This document shows positions 1 to 12,370 of a DNA stretch of 64,000 bases, in pieces; position 1 is the first letter of the stretch, and each line of letters begins with the position of its first letter. The position numbers were made by a program, and so were the translations under genes. The stretch is from Rosellinia necatrix (lineage: Eukaryota; Ascomycota; Sordariomycetes; Xylariales; Xylariaceae). The notes beneath the pieces are model-generated. The model was not told where the DNA came from, did not search any database, and saw only the letters and a list, made by a program, of their open reading frames with translations. The stretch covers positions 1-64,000 of the forward strand of contig JAGYVD010000002.1 in the NCBI GenBank assembly GCA_021209875.1. The letters are read 5' to 3'.

Positions 1-212
1 AACCCTAACCCTAACCCTAACCCTAACCCTAACCCTAACCCTAACCCTAACCCTAACCCTAACCCTAACCCTAACCCTAACCCTAACCCTAACCCTAACC
101 CTAACCCTAACCCTAACCCTAACCCTAAAACCCTAACCCTAACCCTAACCCTAACCCTAACCCTAACCCTAACCCTAACCCTAACCCTAACCCTAACCCT
201 AACCCTAACCCT
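1..212. repeat. telomere repeat array (CCCTAA)n
   Basis: About 35 uninterrupted CCCTAA units, i.e. TTAGGG read toward the left end, so position 1 is at or near a chromosome terminus. One variant unit, CCCTAAAA, lies at 123-130. The array stops at 212 and passes directly into a short GC-rich stretch (213-250) and then AT-rich subtelomere. Confidence 0.98.
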
Positions 213-596
213 GGCGCTAGCCCCAGGCAGGCTCCGCGCGTTAGCTACTTATAAGACCATAAGATATATGAAAATATAAGTTTAAAAATATAAATAAATA
301 AGGGCATAATATAAAATTATAAGTTAAATTTAAGATTAATTTATAAAGCATAAAATTAATATATACTTAATTATATAAATAACAACAAATAAGAATCATA
401 AATATTATATATAAATTAATATAATAATATTAAAATTTTAGTTTTAATAAATATAAATAATTAATTTATAAAATATATAATTAAATAAAATATATATATT
501 TTTAAAATTATATATATATATAAATACAAATAATTCTTTTAAATTATTTTTATTATATATTAATATTAAAGTTAAATAAATCTTATATATATTTAT

Positions 597-872
597 TAAT
601 AAATCTGGTTAGAGATATAAAGCTGTAAATAGCTATATTTATAATATACTGGTCTGTATTATAATGTTATATATGTGTAAGTAATAAAGATAGTAGAATT
701 CTAGGTGTAGTTTTAGAATTTTAAGTGTAGTCCTAAAATTCTATTTATTAGTACAGGTAGATAGGTAGGCCTAGCCCAAGTGGGCTAGCCCAAGTGGCCT
801 AAGCCACTTTATCTAATTTTATAGTTAGGTAACTAGTAGTGCTAAACCTGGTACTACTTGCTTACTGTAACA
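597..872 (+). mobile_element. solo LTR, subtelomeric family A, copy 1
   Basis: Starts TAATAAATCTGG (a TG start with a RIP G-to-A change) and ends GTAACA. It is flanked by the direct repeat TTTAT at 592-596 and 873-877, a clean 5-bp target-site duplication. It is 276 bp because an internal stretch of about 21 bp (GAATTCTAGGTGTAGTTTTA region) is tandemly duplicated relative to the 255-bp copies. Confidence 0.8.
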
Positions 873-1435
873 TTTATATATAAATTTTAAATATTTATAT
901 TTTTAATAATTTTTATATATATTAATATACTTATTTTATTTATTAATAATAATTTTAATATTTTATATTAATATTTAAACAAAAAATATTTAATATTATA
1001 AAAAAATTTTTAACTATTTTTAAAAGTTTATATTTATAAAAGTTTAAAAATAAAATCTTGTTATTATAATATTAATTTAAATAAATTAATTATTTTTAAA
1101 TCTTTATTTAATGTTTATAATATATTTAATATAAAATTTAAATAAAAAATAAATAAATAATATAACTTTATTTTATATTTTAATTATTTTATTAATAATT
1201 TATTATTACTGCATATATATAATAAAAAAATTTTAAACATTTATTTATATAATAATTAATTTATATTTATATATAAATTATTTTATTATATGTATATTAT
1301 ATTAAAAAATATAAATGTTAATAAATTTTATTTTTAAAATTATTTTATATTAAATATTATTAAATTATTTTATATATTATTTAATATTATTTATTTTAAA
1401 ATATTTTATATAATAAAATAATTTATGTTTATTTA

Positions 1436-1690
1436 TAATAAATCTAGTCAGAGGTATAAAACTATAAATAGCTATATTTTACTATATGCTGGTCTAGTTT
1501 ATAGTGTTATAAATAGTTGTAATAAAAATAATAGAATTTTAAGTGTAGTTTTAGAATTCTATTTATTAATATAAGTAAGTAGGTGGGCTTAGCTTAAATA
1601 GGCTAGCCTAGGTAGCCTGGGCCACTTTATTTAATCTTATAATAAAACAACTAGTAGTGCTAAGCCTGGCACTTTTTGCCTACTCTAATA
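1436..1690. repeat. left LTR of family A element
   Basis: 255 bp, TAATAAATCTAG...TCTAATA, same length and orientation as 3907-4161. RIP-type transitions distinguish the two. Confidence 0.82.
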
Positions 1691-3906
1691 AAATACTAAG
1701 CATTTAAAAAATAATTGCTGCTTTTAACAACTATTTAGCAGCAGCTGGCTAATTAATTCCTTAAAATTCTATTAGTTTAATCTAAGCTTTTTATTTAGTC
1801 CTAAAGCTTTAATTTAGTTTTAAGCCTTTTTTAAATGCTAATTTATATAAAAACGTAATAAAATTAAACAAGCCGTTATTTAGCTAGCATACCAGTTGGC
1901 TATTTTTTTATTTTAGAATTCTGCCGGTCTAGCTGCAGCTGCCGTTCTAGTTGCAGTTCTAGCCGCTTTTAGTTCTTCTGCGGTTTTAGCTATATATATT
2001 AAAACTAATAAAACTATTAGTTTTATTTAAATAATTAAAACTTTTAATATTTTAAAAATTATTTTATTTATATAGTCGCTGTTAATACTTTTGCTTGCTT
2101 AAGCTAAAGCTACAGCTAAAGCTAAAGCTAAAGCTATAAAAACGTTTAGTTTTCCGTTTAAGCTTATTATAAACCTGTTCGATTTTTTTTATATAGCTTT
2201 TTAAAATCTTTTTAGCTTTTAGCTTTTTTATATAATTAAAAATAAGCTTATTTTATTAGTTTTAAATAGTTGTTATAACTTTTAGCTAATTAAAATTATT
2301 TTTTTTTTTAAAGTTTTATTAGCTTGCGCGTACTATAACTTATGCTATATAAATTAAAATATTACGTGCTTATTTTTAGCTATATTATATAAAAACAGGT
2401 TGTTAATTATAAATAAATATATAGCGCGTTTAAACTATATTTTAAAACAGTTTTTTAAAGCTGCAATAATTTTATTTAAGCCGGCTTTATATAAAATACG
2501 CCGTTAGTTAGCTGGCAATTTACTGTTCTATTATTTTAAAGCTTAGCCGTATAACAAGCAATTAATCTAATTAAAAATTTAGCTAAAAAAAGTATTACTT
2601 TTCGATTAAAGCCCGCAGTTTATTTATAAACAACTAAATATCTGTATAAATAACGTTACTTCTAGCAGTTATTATTTTAATATCCGCTGGGTTAAAATAA
2701 TTAAAGTTAAAATAGCTTATATTTAAAGCTTTTAAATAAACCGTATATTTAAAGCCTTAATTAGCTAAAGCTTAATTAACTAAATTAAATTAGCTAGTTT
2801 AATTAGCTGGATCGAATTAACTGGCTTAATTAACTAAATTAAATTAGCTAGCTTAATTAGCTAGATTAAAACAACTGGCTTAGTAGGCTAGATCGTTAAA
2901 ATAACTAAACATTTAATTAATTAAATTAGTTAGATTATAAGTAAAATATATAGCTGTATTAATAATTAAATATATAACTAGTTTATAATATATAGCTAGA
3001 TTAACTAAAACTATAGTATTTGTAAAAAAAAAGCTAACACTAGTATTTTTAATGTTTATTAATCTTATAAGTAAAATTTTTTTAGCTAGTATTATTATTA
3101 GTTTTAATAAAATTATTAGCTTTAGTAAAATTATTAGCTTTAAATTTGTTAGCTTAAGCTGTTTTAGTTTAGTTGCTCGTTTAGTTTTTAAAACTACTGC
3201 TATTTTATATATAGCCGATTAATAAGTTTAAACGGTTATTTATAAAGCTTATTTTTAACTTTAAAAAACTTAGTTTTATATTTAAAACATTTACTTTTAA
3301 GTTAAAAAACTTAGTTATAGCTTATAATTTAACATAAAATACTTTTAATTTAATAATATCCGTAGTTAATTTATCGTACTTTTTATTTAAGCTATTAATA
3401 TGTTTTTATAATATATTTACATTTTTCTGTATATTATTTATTAAAACAGCTTTTATTTAATAACTAATAAAAGCTATAACTTAATTTAGCTGGCCGGTTA
3501 GCCGGCTAAGCTAAGCTAAGCTAAGCTAGGTTAGATCAGTCGGCTAAATAAAATAAAATAAGCTAAGCTAAAATAAGCTAGGTCGGCTAAAGCTAAAATT
3601 AATAAAATTAATAGCTTAATTAAATTAGCTAGAATTAACAGATCTGGCTAAAAACGTTAAAAACGATAAAATTAGTAAGACTAGCTAGAATTAATAAATT
3701 TAAAGCTTTAATTAGTTAGTTAATTAATTAGTTAATAAGATAGCGCAATTTGCAGCTAATTCTACTAGTTTTTTTTATATTTAGCCGCGCAGTATAAACT
3801 GCCGCAAAACAAAAAAGCTATTTTCGACCGCAAAACTTAAATAAATAGTTCGTAAAAGCTGCTTAAAAAAAGTACTTTTAGTCCGATCGTTATAAAAGCA
3901 TTAATT

Positions 3907-4161
3907 TAATAAATTTAATCTAAAATATAAAGCTATAAATAATTATATTTTATTATATGCTAGTCTAGTTTATAATATTATAAATAGTTATAATAAAAAT
4001 AATAGAATTTTAAATGCAGTCTTAAAATTCTACCTACTAGTATAAATATATAAGTAGGCCTAGCTTAAATAAGCTAGCCCAGGTGGCCTGGGCCACTTTA
4101 TCTAATCTTATAATAAAGTAACTAGTAGTGCTAAGCCTGGTACTTTTTGCTTACTTTAACA
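3907..4161. repeat. right LTR of family A element
   Basis: 255 bp, TAATAAATTTAA...TTTAACA, followed at once by the ATTTA target duplicate. It retains the TG..CA-type end (AACA) that the left copy has lost to a transition. Confidence 0.82.
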
Positions 4162-4840
4162 ATTTAATATATATTAAATATAATAATATAACTTATATTT
4201 TTTATAGCTTGTAATAATAAAATAATTTTTATATTTTAAAATATAAGATTATTTTAAAGTTTTATTTTAAAAAATATAAAAAATATTAAATATTTTAAAA
4301 TTAAATATATTAATATTTATATTTTTAAATTTATTTATTACTTTATAACAAATATAATATTATTATTTTATTATTATTTAATATATATAATTAAATTTAT
4401 TAAACTTTTAACCTTTTTATTATAAATTTAATAAAAGCTTTTAATAGAATAAAAAATTATAAATTTTATATATATTTTTATAAACTAGATTATTTTAATT
4501 AATTTTTATAAAATTTAATAATTATATAAAATAAAAATATATATTTTGTTATATATACTATTTTATATTTTAATAATATTTAAAAATATTATTTATATAA
4601 AGATTTGTTTATTTATTAAATTATTAATCCTTAAAGATTAAATTTTATATAATAAATTAAATAAAATCTTAAATAAAATTTTTTTTTTTATATATAATTT
4701 AAACTTTATATAAAACTGCTTTAATAATAATTTAAAATCTTTTAATAACAAATTTTTTTATATTATTTAATATATATAAATATATTAATTTTTTATTTTA
4801 TATAAACTTTTTTATTATTACTTATTTATTTTTAATAAAT

Positions 4841-5094
4841 TTATAAACCTGGTTAAAAATAAAAGCTATAAATAGCTATATTTTGTTATATATAAATTTA
4901 TGTTTTAATATTATATATATATAAGTAATAAAAATAATAAAATTTTAAACATAGTTTTATAATTTTATTTGTTAATATAAATAAATAGGCCTTGCTTAAA
5001 ATAAATTTAGCTTAAAATAGCTTGTGCTGCTTTATTTAATTTAATAAAAAAGCAACTAATAATGTTAAGTTTAGCATTTTTGCTTACTTTAATA
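4841..5094 (+). mobile_element. solo LTR, family A, heavily RIPed
   Basis: About 254 bp aligning end to end with the other family A LTRs, including the GGCC..GCTT..palindromic core and the TTTTGCTTACTTTAA end. Flanks TAAAT/TAAAG match at 4 of 5 bases, so a decayed target duplication is likely but not certain. Confidence 0.65.
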
Positions 5095-7403
5095 TAAAGA
5101 TAATATTTATAATATTTAAAACATTATAGTTTTAAAATAAAATAAAAGCAATTAAAAATTATAAATTATAAATAAATATTATTAATAAGTTTATATTTTT
5201 TTATTTATAATTTAAAAATAATTTTAAAAATTATATATAAAATTCTTTTTATAATAAAAAACTATAATAAAAATTAAAAATAGTTTAACATATTATAATT
5301 AATAAATAAAGTTTAATAATTATTTAATTTTAATTTATTATATATTAAAAATATATTTTAATATTATAAATATATATTTAATATTATATAACTAAAATAT
5401 ATATTATATTATAATATAACTATAAGAAATTATTTAATAAAAACTTTTAGTTTTAAAGTTTTAATAATTTAAATCTTTTAAATATAATAATAAAACATAA
5501 TTTTATAGTTTTTATATATAAATATAAGTTATAAATTTATATGCTAATAATATAAAGTTCAAATTTTTATATAAAAAAAGTTAAATATTATTTTAAAAAA
5601 TATATAGATTAAAATTAATAAAATATTATTATATAATAAAATTTAAAATATTAATTATTAAAAAATCAAATAAAAAAATGCATAAAGTTTTATAAATTAT
5701 ATTATTTTATATTTAAACTAAATATTAAAAAAAATATTTTATAAAAATGTTATAAAAATAGTTATAAATAATTTATAAAATTAAAAAAATTTATAAATAT
5801 TATTAATAATAAATAGTTTTTATTATTTATTATTTATTTTATATATAAAAATATAATATATAAAATTATAATTTATAAATTCTTTATTTATATGTTTTAA
5901 TTAGTTTTTATATAATTTTATTAATAAATATTTTAAAGTTTATTAAATTATTTATTTATTTAAAATAAAACATTTAAATTTATAATAAAAAATATAAAAT
6001 TAAATATTATTAAACTAAAAACTATAAAATTATTTTAAAGCTTTAAATATTTTAATATAATTAATTTATACTATTAAAATTAAAACATAATAAAATATAA
6101 AAATATTAAAATTATACTTTTATAAAAAAATTTAAAAATATTTTTATAAAGTTTTTTTAATATTATTAATAAAATAAATAAAAAATTAAACAAACAATTA
6201 TTAAAAAGTTTTAATTTATTTTAATATTTTAATATAAAACTAAAACTTTAAAATATTTATAAAACAAAATGTTTATAATTATTATAATTTTTTATTATAA
6301 AATAAAATAATATATATATTATAAAGTTTAATTTATTAAAATTATATTTATTTATTAATATAAATTAATTATATTTTAACTTTATTTTAAAAACTTTATA
6401 GTATTTTTTATTTTTATATATATTAAAACATATATAAACTAAAATATTTTATATATAATAATTTTAGTTTTATATTTTTATTTTGTTTAATTATTAAATA
6501 AATTGTTATAATTTATTATATAATTATTTAAAACTTTTAAATTAAAAGCTTATAAAAAAATAATATTATATATAATATATTTTAATATTATTAGATTTTA
6601 TTGTTTATATTAATTTATTAATATAATTAATATTATAATAATTTAAAAAAATAAATATAAAAGAATAAAAATATTTTAAAGTTTTATATAATAATCTAGC
6701 AAAAATAGCAAATTATAGGCTGAAAAAAAGACTTGCTATGCTATCTAGATAAAGGCTGTCTAAAAATAGCTAGTAGACTATTTTTATCTTATTTATTATG
6801 GGCCTGGCCAGGCTTTGCAGGCCTAGCCTAGCCGGCCTAGCCTAGCCTAAAGTAGGTCTTTTAAACACTTTTTACTTGTTTATATTATAAAAGAAATATA
6901 TTATATTTAATATTATTAGTTATTTTATTATAAAAGTTTATAAAAAATATAAGTTATTTATTTTAAACTTATTTTTTATTTAAATTAATTAATAAAATTT
7001 ATAACTTATATTTAAAACTTTTAATAATTATTATTTATATATATATAATATTATTATATAAATAGTTAAAAATAATTAAATTGTTATTATTATATATATA
7101 AAATTTTATAATATTAATATATTTATTATAAACTAATATATATAAACTAATTATTATTTATATAAATTAAACTTATTTTTAATATTTATATTAAATTAAA
7201 ATTTTAATAAACAAAAGTTTTTTGTTTTTATTTTTTATATAAGTTATAATTTAAAATTAAACTTTTAACGTTTTAATTAAAATAAATATATAATAAATTA
7301 AGATATTATAAATATAATTATTAATTGTTTTATATTTTATTATATAAATTTTAAAATATAATTATAAATTTAATATTTTAACTATATAAATATTTATATA
7401 TAT

Positions 7404-7663
7404 TATAAAAATAAGCAAAAAATACTAGGCTTAGCACTATTAGTTGCTCGACTATAAGATTAAATAAAATAGCAAAAGCTATTTTAGGCTAAGTTTACTT
7501 AAGCTAGGCCTACTTATTTATATTAGTAAATAAAGTTTTAAAACTATGCTTAAAATTTAATAAGTTTTATTATTAATATATATATATTATTATAATATAA
7601 ACTAATATCTTATAAATACAGCTATTTATAACTTTATATTTTTAATAACACTTTTATATTTAT
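7404..7663 (-). mobile_element. solo LTR, family A, inverted copy
   Basis: Reverse complement of the family A LTR: AAGCAAAAAATACTAGGC at its left matches the inverted 3' end of the other copies, and CTATTTATAACTTTATA near its right matches the inverted 5' end. The outer boundary on the right is approximate because of small indels; no target duplication was identified. Confidence 0.6.
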
Positions 7664-8250
7664 TAAAAAAAATTAACAGTTTATATATAAAAATAGTTTT
7701 TTTATTATATATAATTAAAATAATAAAACTTAATATAAAAGCGTTAATATATAATTAATAAAATTAAGCAAAAATATTTTTGCAAACGCTTCTTATAATT
7801 AAATAAAATTTCAAAATAATATAAAAACAAATTAATATTATTTAAAAAATAAATATTAATTAAATAATATATTTAAATATATTTAAACATTTTAATTATA
7901 AATATAATAAAATTTATAATTTATTATTTAAATAATATTAATATTAAAATAAATATAATATAATTATAATTAATTTTACATATTGTTTAAATTTATATAT
8001 ATATATATTTATTTAATATTTATATGTTATATTATTTTTAAGTTTAATTTCTTATAATTATTTAAATAATAATAAATTTTTAATAGATTAAATAAAATAT
8101 ATTAATATACTTAAAAAATTAATATAATTTATATAAAATATATAATTTATTATATTTTTTATAGCTTTAATCAGATTTATTTTTACATTTTATATTTACA
8201 ATATAGTTTTTTATTTTTAGCTTTTAACTAATAAAATTAATTTATACCTT

Positions 8251-8772
8251 TTATTTAATTTATTAAATTTATTTAATTTATTTAATTTATTTAATTTATT
8301 GAATTTATTGAATTTATTGCCTTTATTTAATTTATTATATTTATTGCATTTATTTAATTTATTGAATTTATTAAATTTATTTAATTTATTAAACTTATTT
8401 AATTTAAATAATTTTTTAATTTATTGAATTTATTGCATTTATTTAATTTATTGTATTTATTAAATGTAAATAATTTATTTAATTTATTAAATTTATTTAA
8501 TTTATTGTATTTATTGCATTTATTTAATTTATTTAATTTATTCAATTTATTTAATTTATTGCATTTATTTCATTTATTTAATTTATTAAATTTATTGCAT
8601 TTATTTTATTTATTTAATTTATTGAATTTATTGAATTTATTTAATTTATTGAATTTATTTAATTTATTAAATTTATTAAATTTATTAAATTTATTAAATT
8701 TATTTAATTTATTTAATATATTAAATTTATTGCATTTATTTAATTTATTGAATTTATTGCCTTTATTTAATT
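8251..8772. repeat. 9-bp AT-rich tandem array
   Basis: About 58 units of TTATTTAAT with variants TTATTGAAT, TTATTGCAT and TTATTAAAT. Because 9 is a multiple of three it leaves a long open frame (8424-8774) encoding only Asn-Leu-Leu/Asn-Leu-Phe triplets. That is a by-product of the period and not evidence of a gene. One short interruption lies near 8400-8420. Confidence 0.9.
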
Positions 8773-8799
8773 AATATTTTAATAGTAGCTTCTAACCAG

Positions 8800-9270
8800 C
8801 AGTAATAACAACATATAACTGGCTGTTTTAATAAGCTGTATTTCTACAGGCCTGTGGCTACTTGGGATATTAATATATTACCGGCTGTTTTTATTAGGTG
8901 CATGCCTGTGGGTCTGATTAGCAGGGACATCGATATATAACCGGCTGTTTTTATTAGGTGTAGTACTGCAGGTAGGTAACGGGCAGGGATATTAACATAT
9001 AACCGGCTGTTTTTATTAGGTGCAGTACTGCAGGTGGGTAACGGGCAGGGATACCGACACGTAACCGGCTGTTTTTATTAGGTGCAGTCCTGCAGGTGGG
9101 TTACTAGCAGGGTTAGCGACACGTAACCGGCTGTTTTTATTGGGTGCAGCACTACGGGCCTGTAACTGGCAGGGATAGCGACACGTAACCGGGTGTTTTA
9201 ATTGGGTGCAGCACTGCGGGTCTGCAACTAGCAGGGATAGCGACACGCAACCTAGGCTTTTAATTGGCCG
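8800..9270. repeat. 62-bp minisatellite, about 7-8 units
   Basis: Core CCGGCTGTTTTTATTAGGTG recurs at 8819 (as CTGGCTG), 8881, 8941, 9003, 9065, 9127, 9189 and 9251 (degenerate), a spacing of 60-62 bp. The units become steadily more GC-rich away from the telomere. The array sits exactly at the border between AT-rich subtelomere and normal-GC sequence. Confidence 0.92.
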
Positions 9271-9819
9271 GGCTTTTTTGTATGGCAGAAAATCAGCAAA
9301 ATTTTGGCTAAGTCAACAGCCAACAGCAGTGGCAACCCTAACCCGAAAGCAAAGAGCAATTTGCACAAGAAATGCTAGGAACATAAGAATCCTGTTCTTA
9401 GGCTGGGAGGCAGATCTTGCTATGCCTGAAATAGAGTAGAATGAATATTCAGAAGCAGGAACGCCGCCTGACCGCAGGCGCAAGGTTCACCTCTCCATGC
9501 CATCACCATTTGAGACCTGGGCTTTTATTATCCCTTCATTGTTTAGAAAACACCTTCGGTCTATACATCTAATACTTGTTATAAATGTTCCGAGTTGTCA
9601 GGTCTAATAATAACCCTGCTAGCTACCACCCGACACCTAGGGTGGTTCTAGTACTAGAAATGGGTGTATATAAGGACCTTCGGGACCCCCTTAGGTCTTG
9701 AACGGTTCAGGAATCAATTGTTAACCCTATTGAGCCCTAAATACAACCACCTACGCCCTAGAACATGCCTATCTATTCACTCCGTGATACCTACCCCTGA
9801 CATGAGTGTGATAGTATGA
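9271..9819. other. intergenic, no feature recognised
   Basis: Unique, normal-GC sequence between the minisatellite and the 3' end of the sugar isomerase gene. Only short open frames without family resemblance. Confidence 0.6.
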
Positions 9820-11103
9820 TTAATTGCCAAGAGCCCCTCTGAATAGCTTGTCAAGGCGCAAACCTTCACTGTTGGCCACATCGCTGTAGGTTTGAGCGCT
9901 TGCAAAAGGGTGGTAAGGAAATGGACTGAGGGAAAGAGTTAGCAACACAGGAGAGTACAGTTATCTAGCAGAGTGCGGAAATCATCTGTAACTCACCCGT
10001 ATTCGGGAACCCAGGTAATTGTGCATTTAGGTTCCTTTTTAGCTCTGTGTTGAACAATCCGGACCCAAACCTTGTCAAAGAACTCCCTCTCCGCGGCGAA
10101 TACAGGATCGGTCGGTGCAGGACATTGTGATGACTGGGTCGTCCCGATACGTGTATGTATGTGGTATACCTAGTATATGATCAGTCCTTAAGTTTAGCGG
10201 GGAAGATCGGTATACCTACGTGAGGAATAACTCGTTCTAAGATCTCTTGGTCTTCTTCACCTTGGTCTAAAAGCCGTTCGCAAGCAACAACCCAGTGAGA
10301 AAAGTCTGCCGTTATCCTAATCCTGCCGAATATGTGAGACGCTTGCTATTAACGAGCCATAGATATGGGATCTTTACTGTGGAACACGCTGTAATACATA
10401 ATCCGTCATATACGGGGTATACAATGCGCGGTTGCGGTGTGTTTCGTGGCACACTAGCCCCTCAACTCCCTCCTCCCTGTCGATATCGAGTGTCTTTTGG
10501 TAAAAGTAAACTGCCTCATCTGGAGTCCAGAAATCGCTGGCAAGACAGTGCGTGTTAGCCAACTAGTATGGTGCATGTTGCCTCTCCACGGTTCTAGAGG
10601 GCCTTACGATCCACTGTGAGCATTTATCCTTGAAGGTTTCATGTGCTTCGCGAGTTGAATAGATTCACGGTATATGCCAAGCTGAACATCAGGGGTCAAG
10701 CCGCGTGGCCGCGGACCCATAGTTGCTCCCCAGCTGGAAAAGATGCTTCTCATCTGTTAGCACGTAAGCTCGTTCAGCATGATGATTCGCCTTGGATATT
10801 ACAGAGCGCTGAGCTGTAGTCCGGCATCACTGCAGATTTTTTGTAGCTGTTTTAGTTGTTCCGCACCCAAGAAGAAGCAGAAGGTATCCACCTCGATTCC
10901 AACTGCGAGAGGTATTAGTCCAAATCATCTCGACGGGCGGACAGCAATGAAAAAACGATGACGGTGACTTATATCCCAGCAACAGAGTACAAACACATAC
11001 CGTATCCCAGGCTTTTCCATTCCTCAAAGTGTTTTGTCCACCCGGCAAAGTTTGCACCGGGCTCGATGCCCCAGACTGTTCTAAAGCGAGCGAGAGTCAC
11101 CAT
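9820..11103 (-). CDS. sugar phosphate isomerase/epimerase (xylose-isomerase-like TIM barrel)
   Basis: Seven exons on the minus strand: 11001-11103, 10803-10902, 10608-10745, 10378-10536, 10220-10322, 9997-10169, 9820-9925. All six introns (50-98 bp) are GT-AG and the phases join to one 293-residue frame. The protein starts MVTLARFRTVWGIEPG and contains YVGIEVD, LIFSSWGATMGPRP, INAHSGSDFW, CHETHRNR, RITADFSHWV, HIHTRIGTTQSSQCP and PFPYHPF. These are the ordered signatures of the fungal branch of the AP_endonuc_2/xylose-isomerase-like barrel, with HETH and DFSHW likely near the metal/substrate site. Such proteins isomerise or epimerise sugars or sugar phosphates; the substrate cannot be read from sequence. 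No single frame exceeds about 60 codons, so ORF scanning misses the gene. It is divergent from the dehydrogenase at 12371 and appears intact. Confidence 0.88.
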
Positions 11104-12370
11104 TTTGAGATCGAAAGAGCACCCCGGTTCGAGTAAGGTTTGTTATTAACCGTTACAACTTCATTGCAGAAATCAGCAGAATTGAGCGACTGGCCCTTCA
11201 AATACCAAAGACACACAGGCATTGCATATTGTAGCCAGGAGGGACTCTGAGGCTTATTGTACCATCGTGGAGTGGGTAGTATTTCTGCCGTTAGACCCAT
11301 CCGGGGAAGTTTTCCTAATTCGGATCGATGTATTTTCTACGCGTAGGGATTTGCCTTAGATACACGGTTTAGGCAAATGCGCTCGATAGAATCTAGCGTG
11401 CGACTATAACGACATAATTGTGGCGGCAGTCTTTCTCATACGAGGCGGCGCCATGACACATGCTAGTATACGATAACCCCGCAGAAGAAACCAACCACAT
11501 CCATACTGCTCCGCATTGAAAAGACAGCACAGGTCGGAAGACCCTTTGGGGGAGCGAAATTATTAAAAAGAAACAAAAGACGTATTCAGTAAATCCTCTC
11601 CTAATTCTGCCACCTCCACCATTTGATAGTAGTTAATCCCAGCACATGGAGTTTGAAATAGCCATCACTGAAACACCATACGGAGGGTAATAAATAGCAA
11701 TGCCACCGAACTATTCCCCTTCACACGCTTCCCTCCTGCTTTTGCGATTAGGCGAAGTGTCTCCACCAGCGCCAGAAAATAGGCCGCTTTCCCCGACTTT
11801 CTCGACCGGAGAAAATTTCCCCTTTCAATTACTAAAACCAAATGATTGTGTATGGTGAGCATAGCTATGCAGTGTGCGACTCGCAGGGATGGGAGCCCTT
11901 GGCAGCATCGGTCCGTGAGCGATAGCCAGTAATGTGTGGGAATTCGCATGCCCAGTTAAGTCCAAGCATTCTACATGAGCTCGCCTCTTAAGTAGTAGTG
12001 CCAACTCGGCCCTTCTCGGGTCTCTTTCGGTGGTTACTGGGCTTCCCTTCCCGACTCAGGTAGACTAAATCTCTATCATCGCCATCCATGGCAGTTCTCA
12101 CCGGCGAAGCCTACCATCGGGTATTTGCCAAGCCACACCAATCAACTTCCGCGCGGGGATGAATGCCATGGGGATTAACTCCATATAAACAGAAACTCTA
12201 GTCAAGCTATGAGATCGGTGGTGGTGCGTGCCTTTAAAAGCAACGGGATCTCGCAGCTGAAAACCTGATGGTTCTGGAGCGTCGGATGATATCTGCCATC
12301 AACGCCTCTAGTCGCGCTTGCCTACCATCTACTAAAACTCTTCCAGAATAAGACCATCCAGGATTTTATC
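11104..12370. promoter_or_regulatory. 1.27-kb divergent intergenic region
   Basis: Lies between the start codons of the minus-strand sugar isomerase and the plus-strand dehydrogenase, so it must hold both promoters. Short open frames on both strands (for example 11665-11949 minus) resemble nothing I know and I do not call them. No convincing operator could be picked out. Confidence 0.45.

Larger units (their letters stand above)
1436..4161. mobile_element. short LTR-flanked element, family A (probably non-autonomous)
   Basis: Two direct 255-bp LTRs (1436-1690 and 3907-4161) enclose about 2.2 kb. The 5-bp target duplication ATTTA is exact at 1431-1435 and 4162-4166, so this is one insertion unit and not two chance repeats. 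The interior is too short for gag-pol, has no recognisable coding remnant, and holds a 54-bp tandem duplication starting at 2771 and 2825. Its length suggests a LARD/TRIM-like or deleted derivative. Orientation was not resolved. Confidence 0.82.
213..8250. other. AT-rich, RIP-degraded subtelomeric repeat block
   Basis: Nearly all A/T with no protein-coding potential on either strand. Homologous LTR copies in the block differ mainly by C/T and G/A transitions, as expected of RIP. Apart from the LTR copies listed separately I see no assignable feature in 873-1435, 4162-4840, 5095-7403 and 7664-8250, except a small GC-richer island at about 6695-6860 with GGCCTAGCC-type palindromes that may be another decayed LTR or MITE. 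No RecQ-type telomere-linked helicase is visible. Confidence 0.8.

Noticed and set aside
7404..7663. Pairing of this inverted LTR with the copy at 4841-5094 as one element
   Set aside because: Their orientations are opposite and the flanking 5-mers do not match; they are treated as separate solo LTRs.
8424..8774. 116-residue Asn-Leu repeat protein
   Set aside because: Pure consequence of the 9-bp tandem array.
8800..9270. CRISPR-like array
   Set aside because: Adjacent 62-bp units are homologous throughout with no unique spacers, and the organism is eukaryotic; it is a minisatellite.
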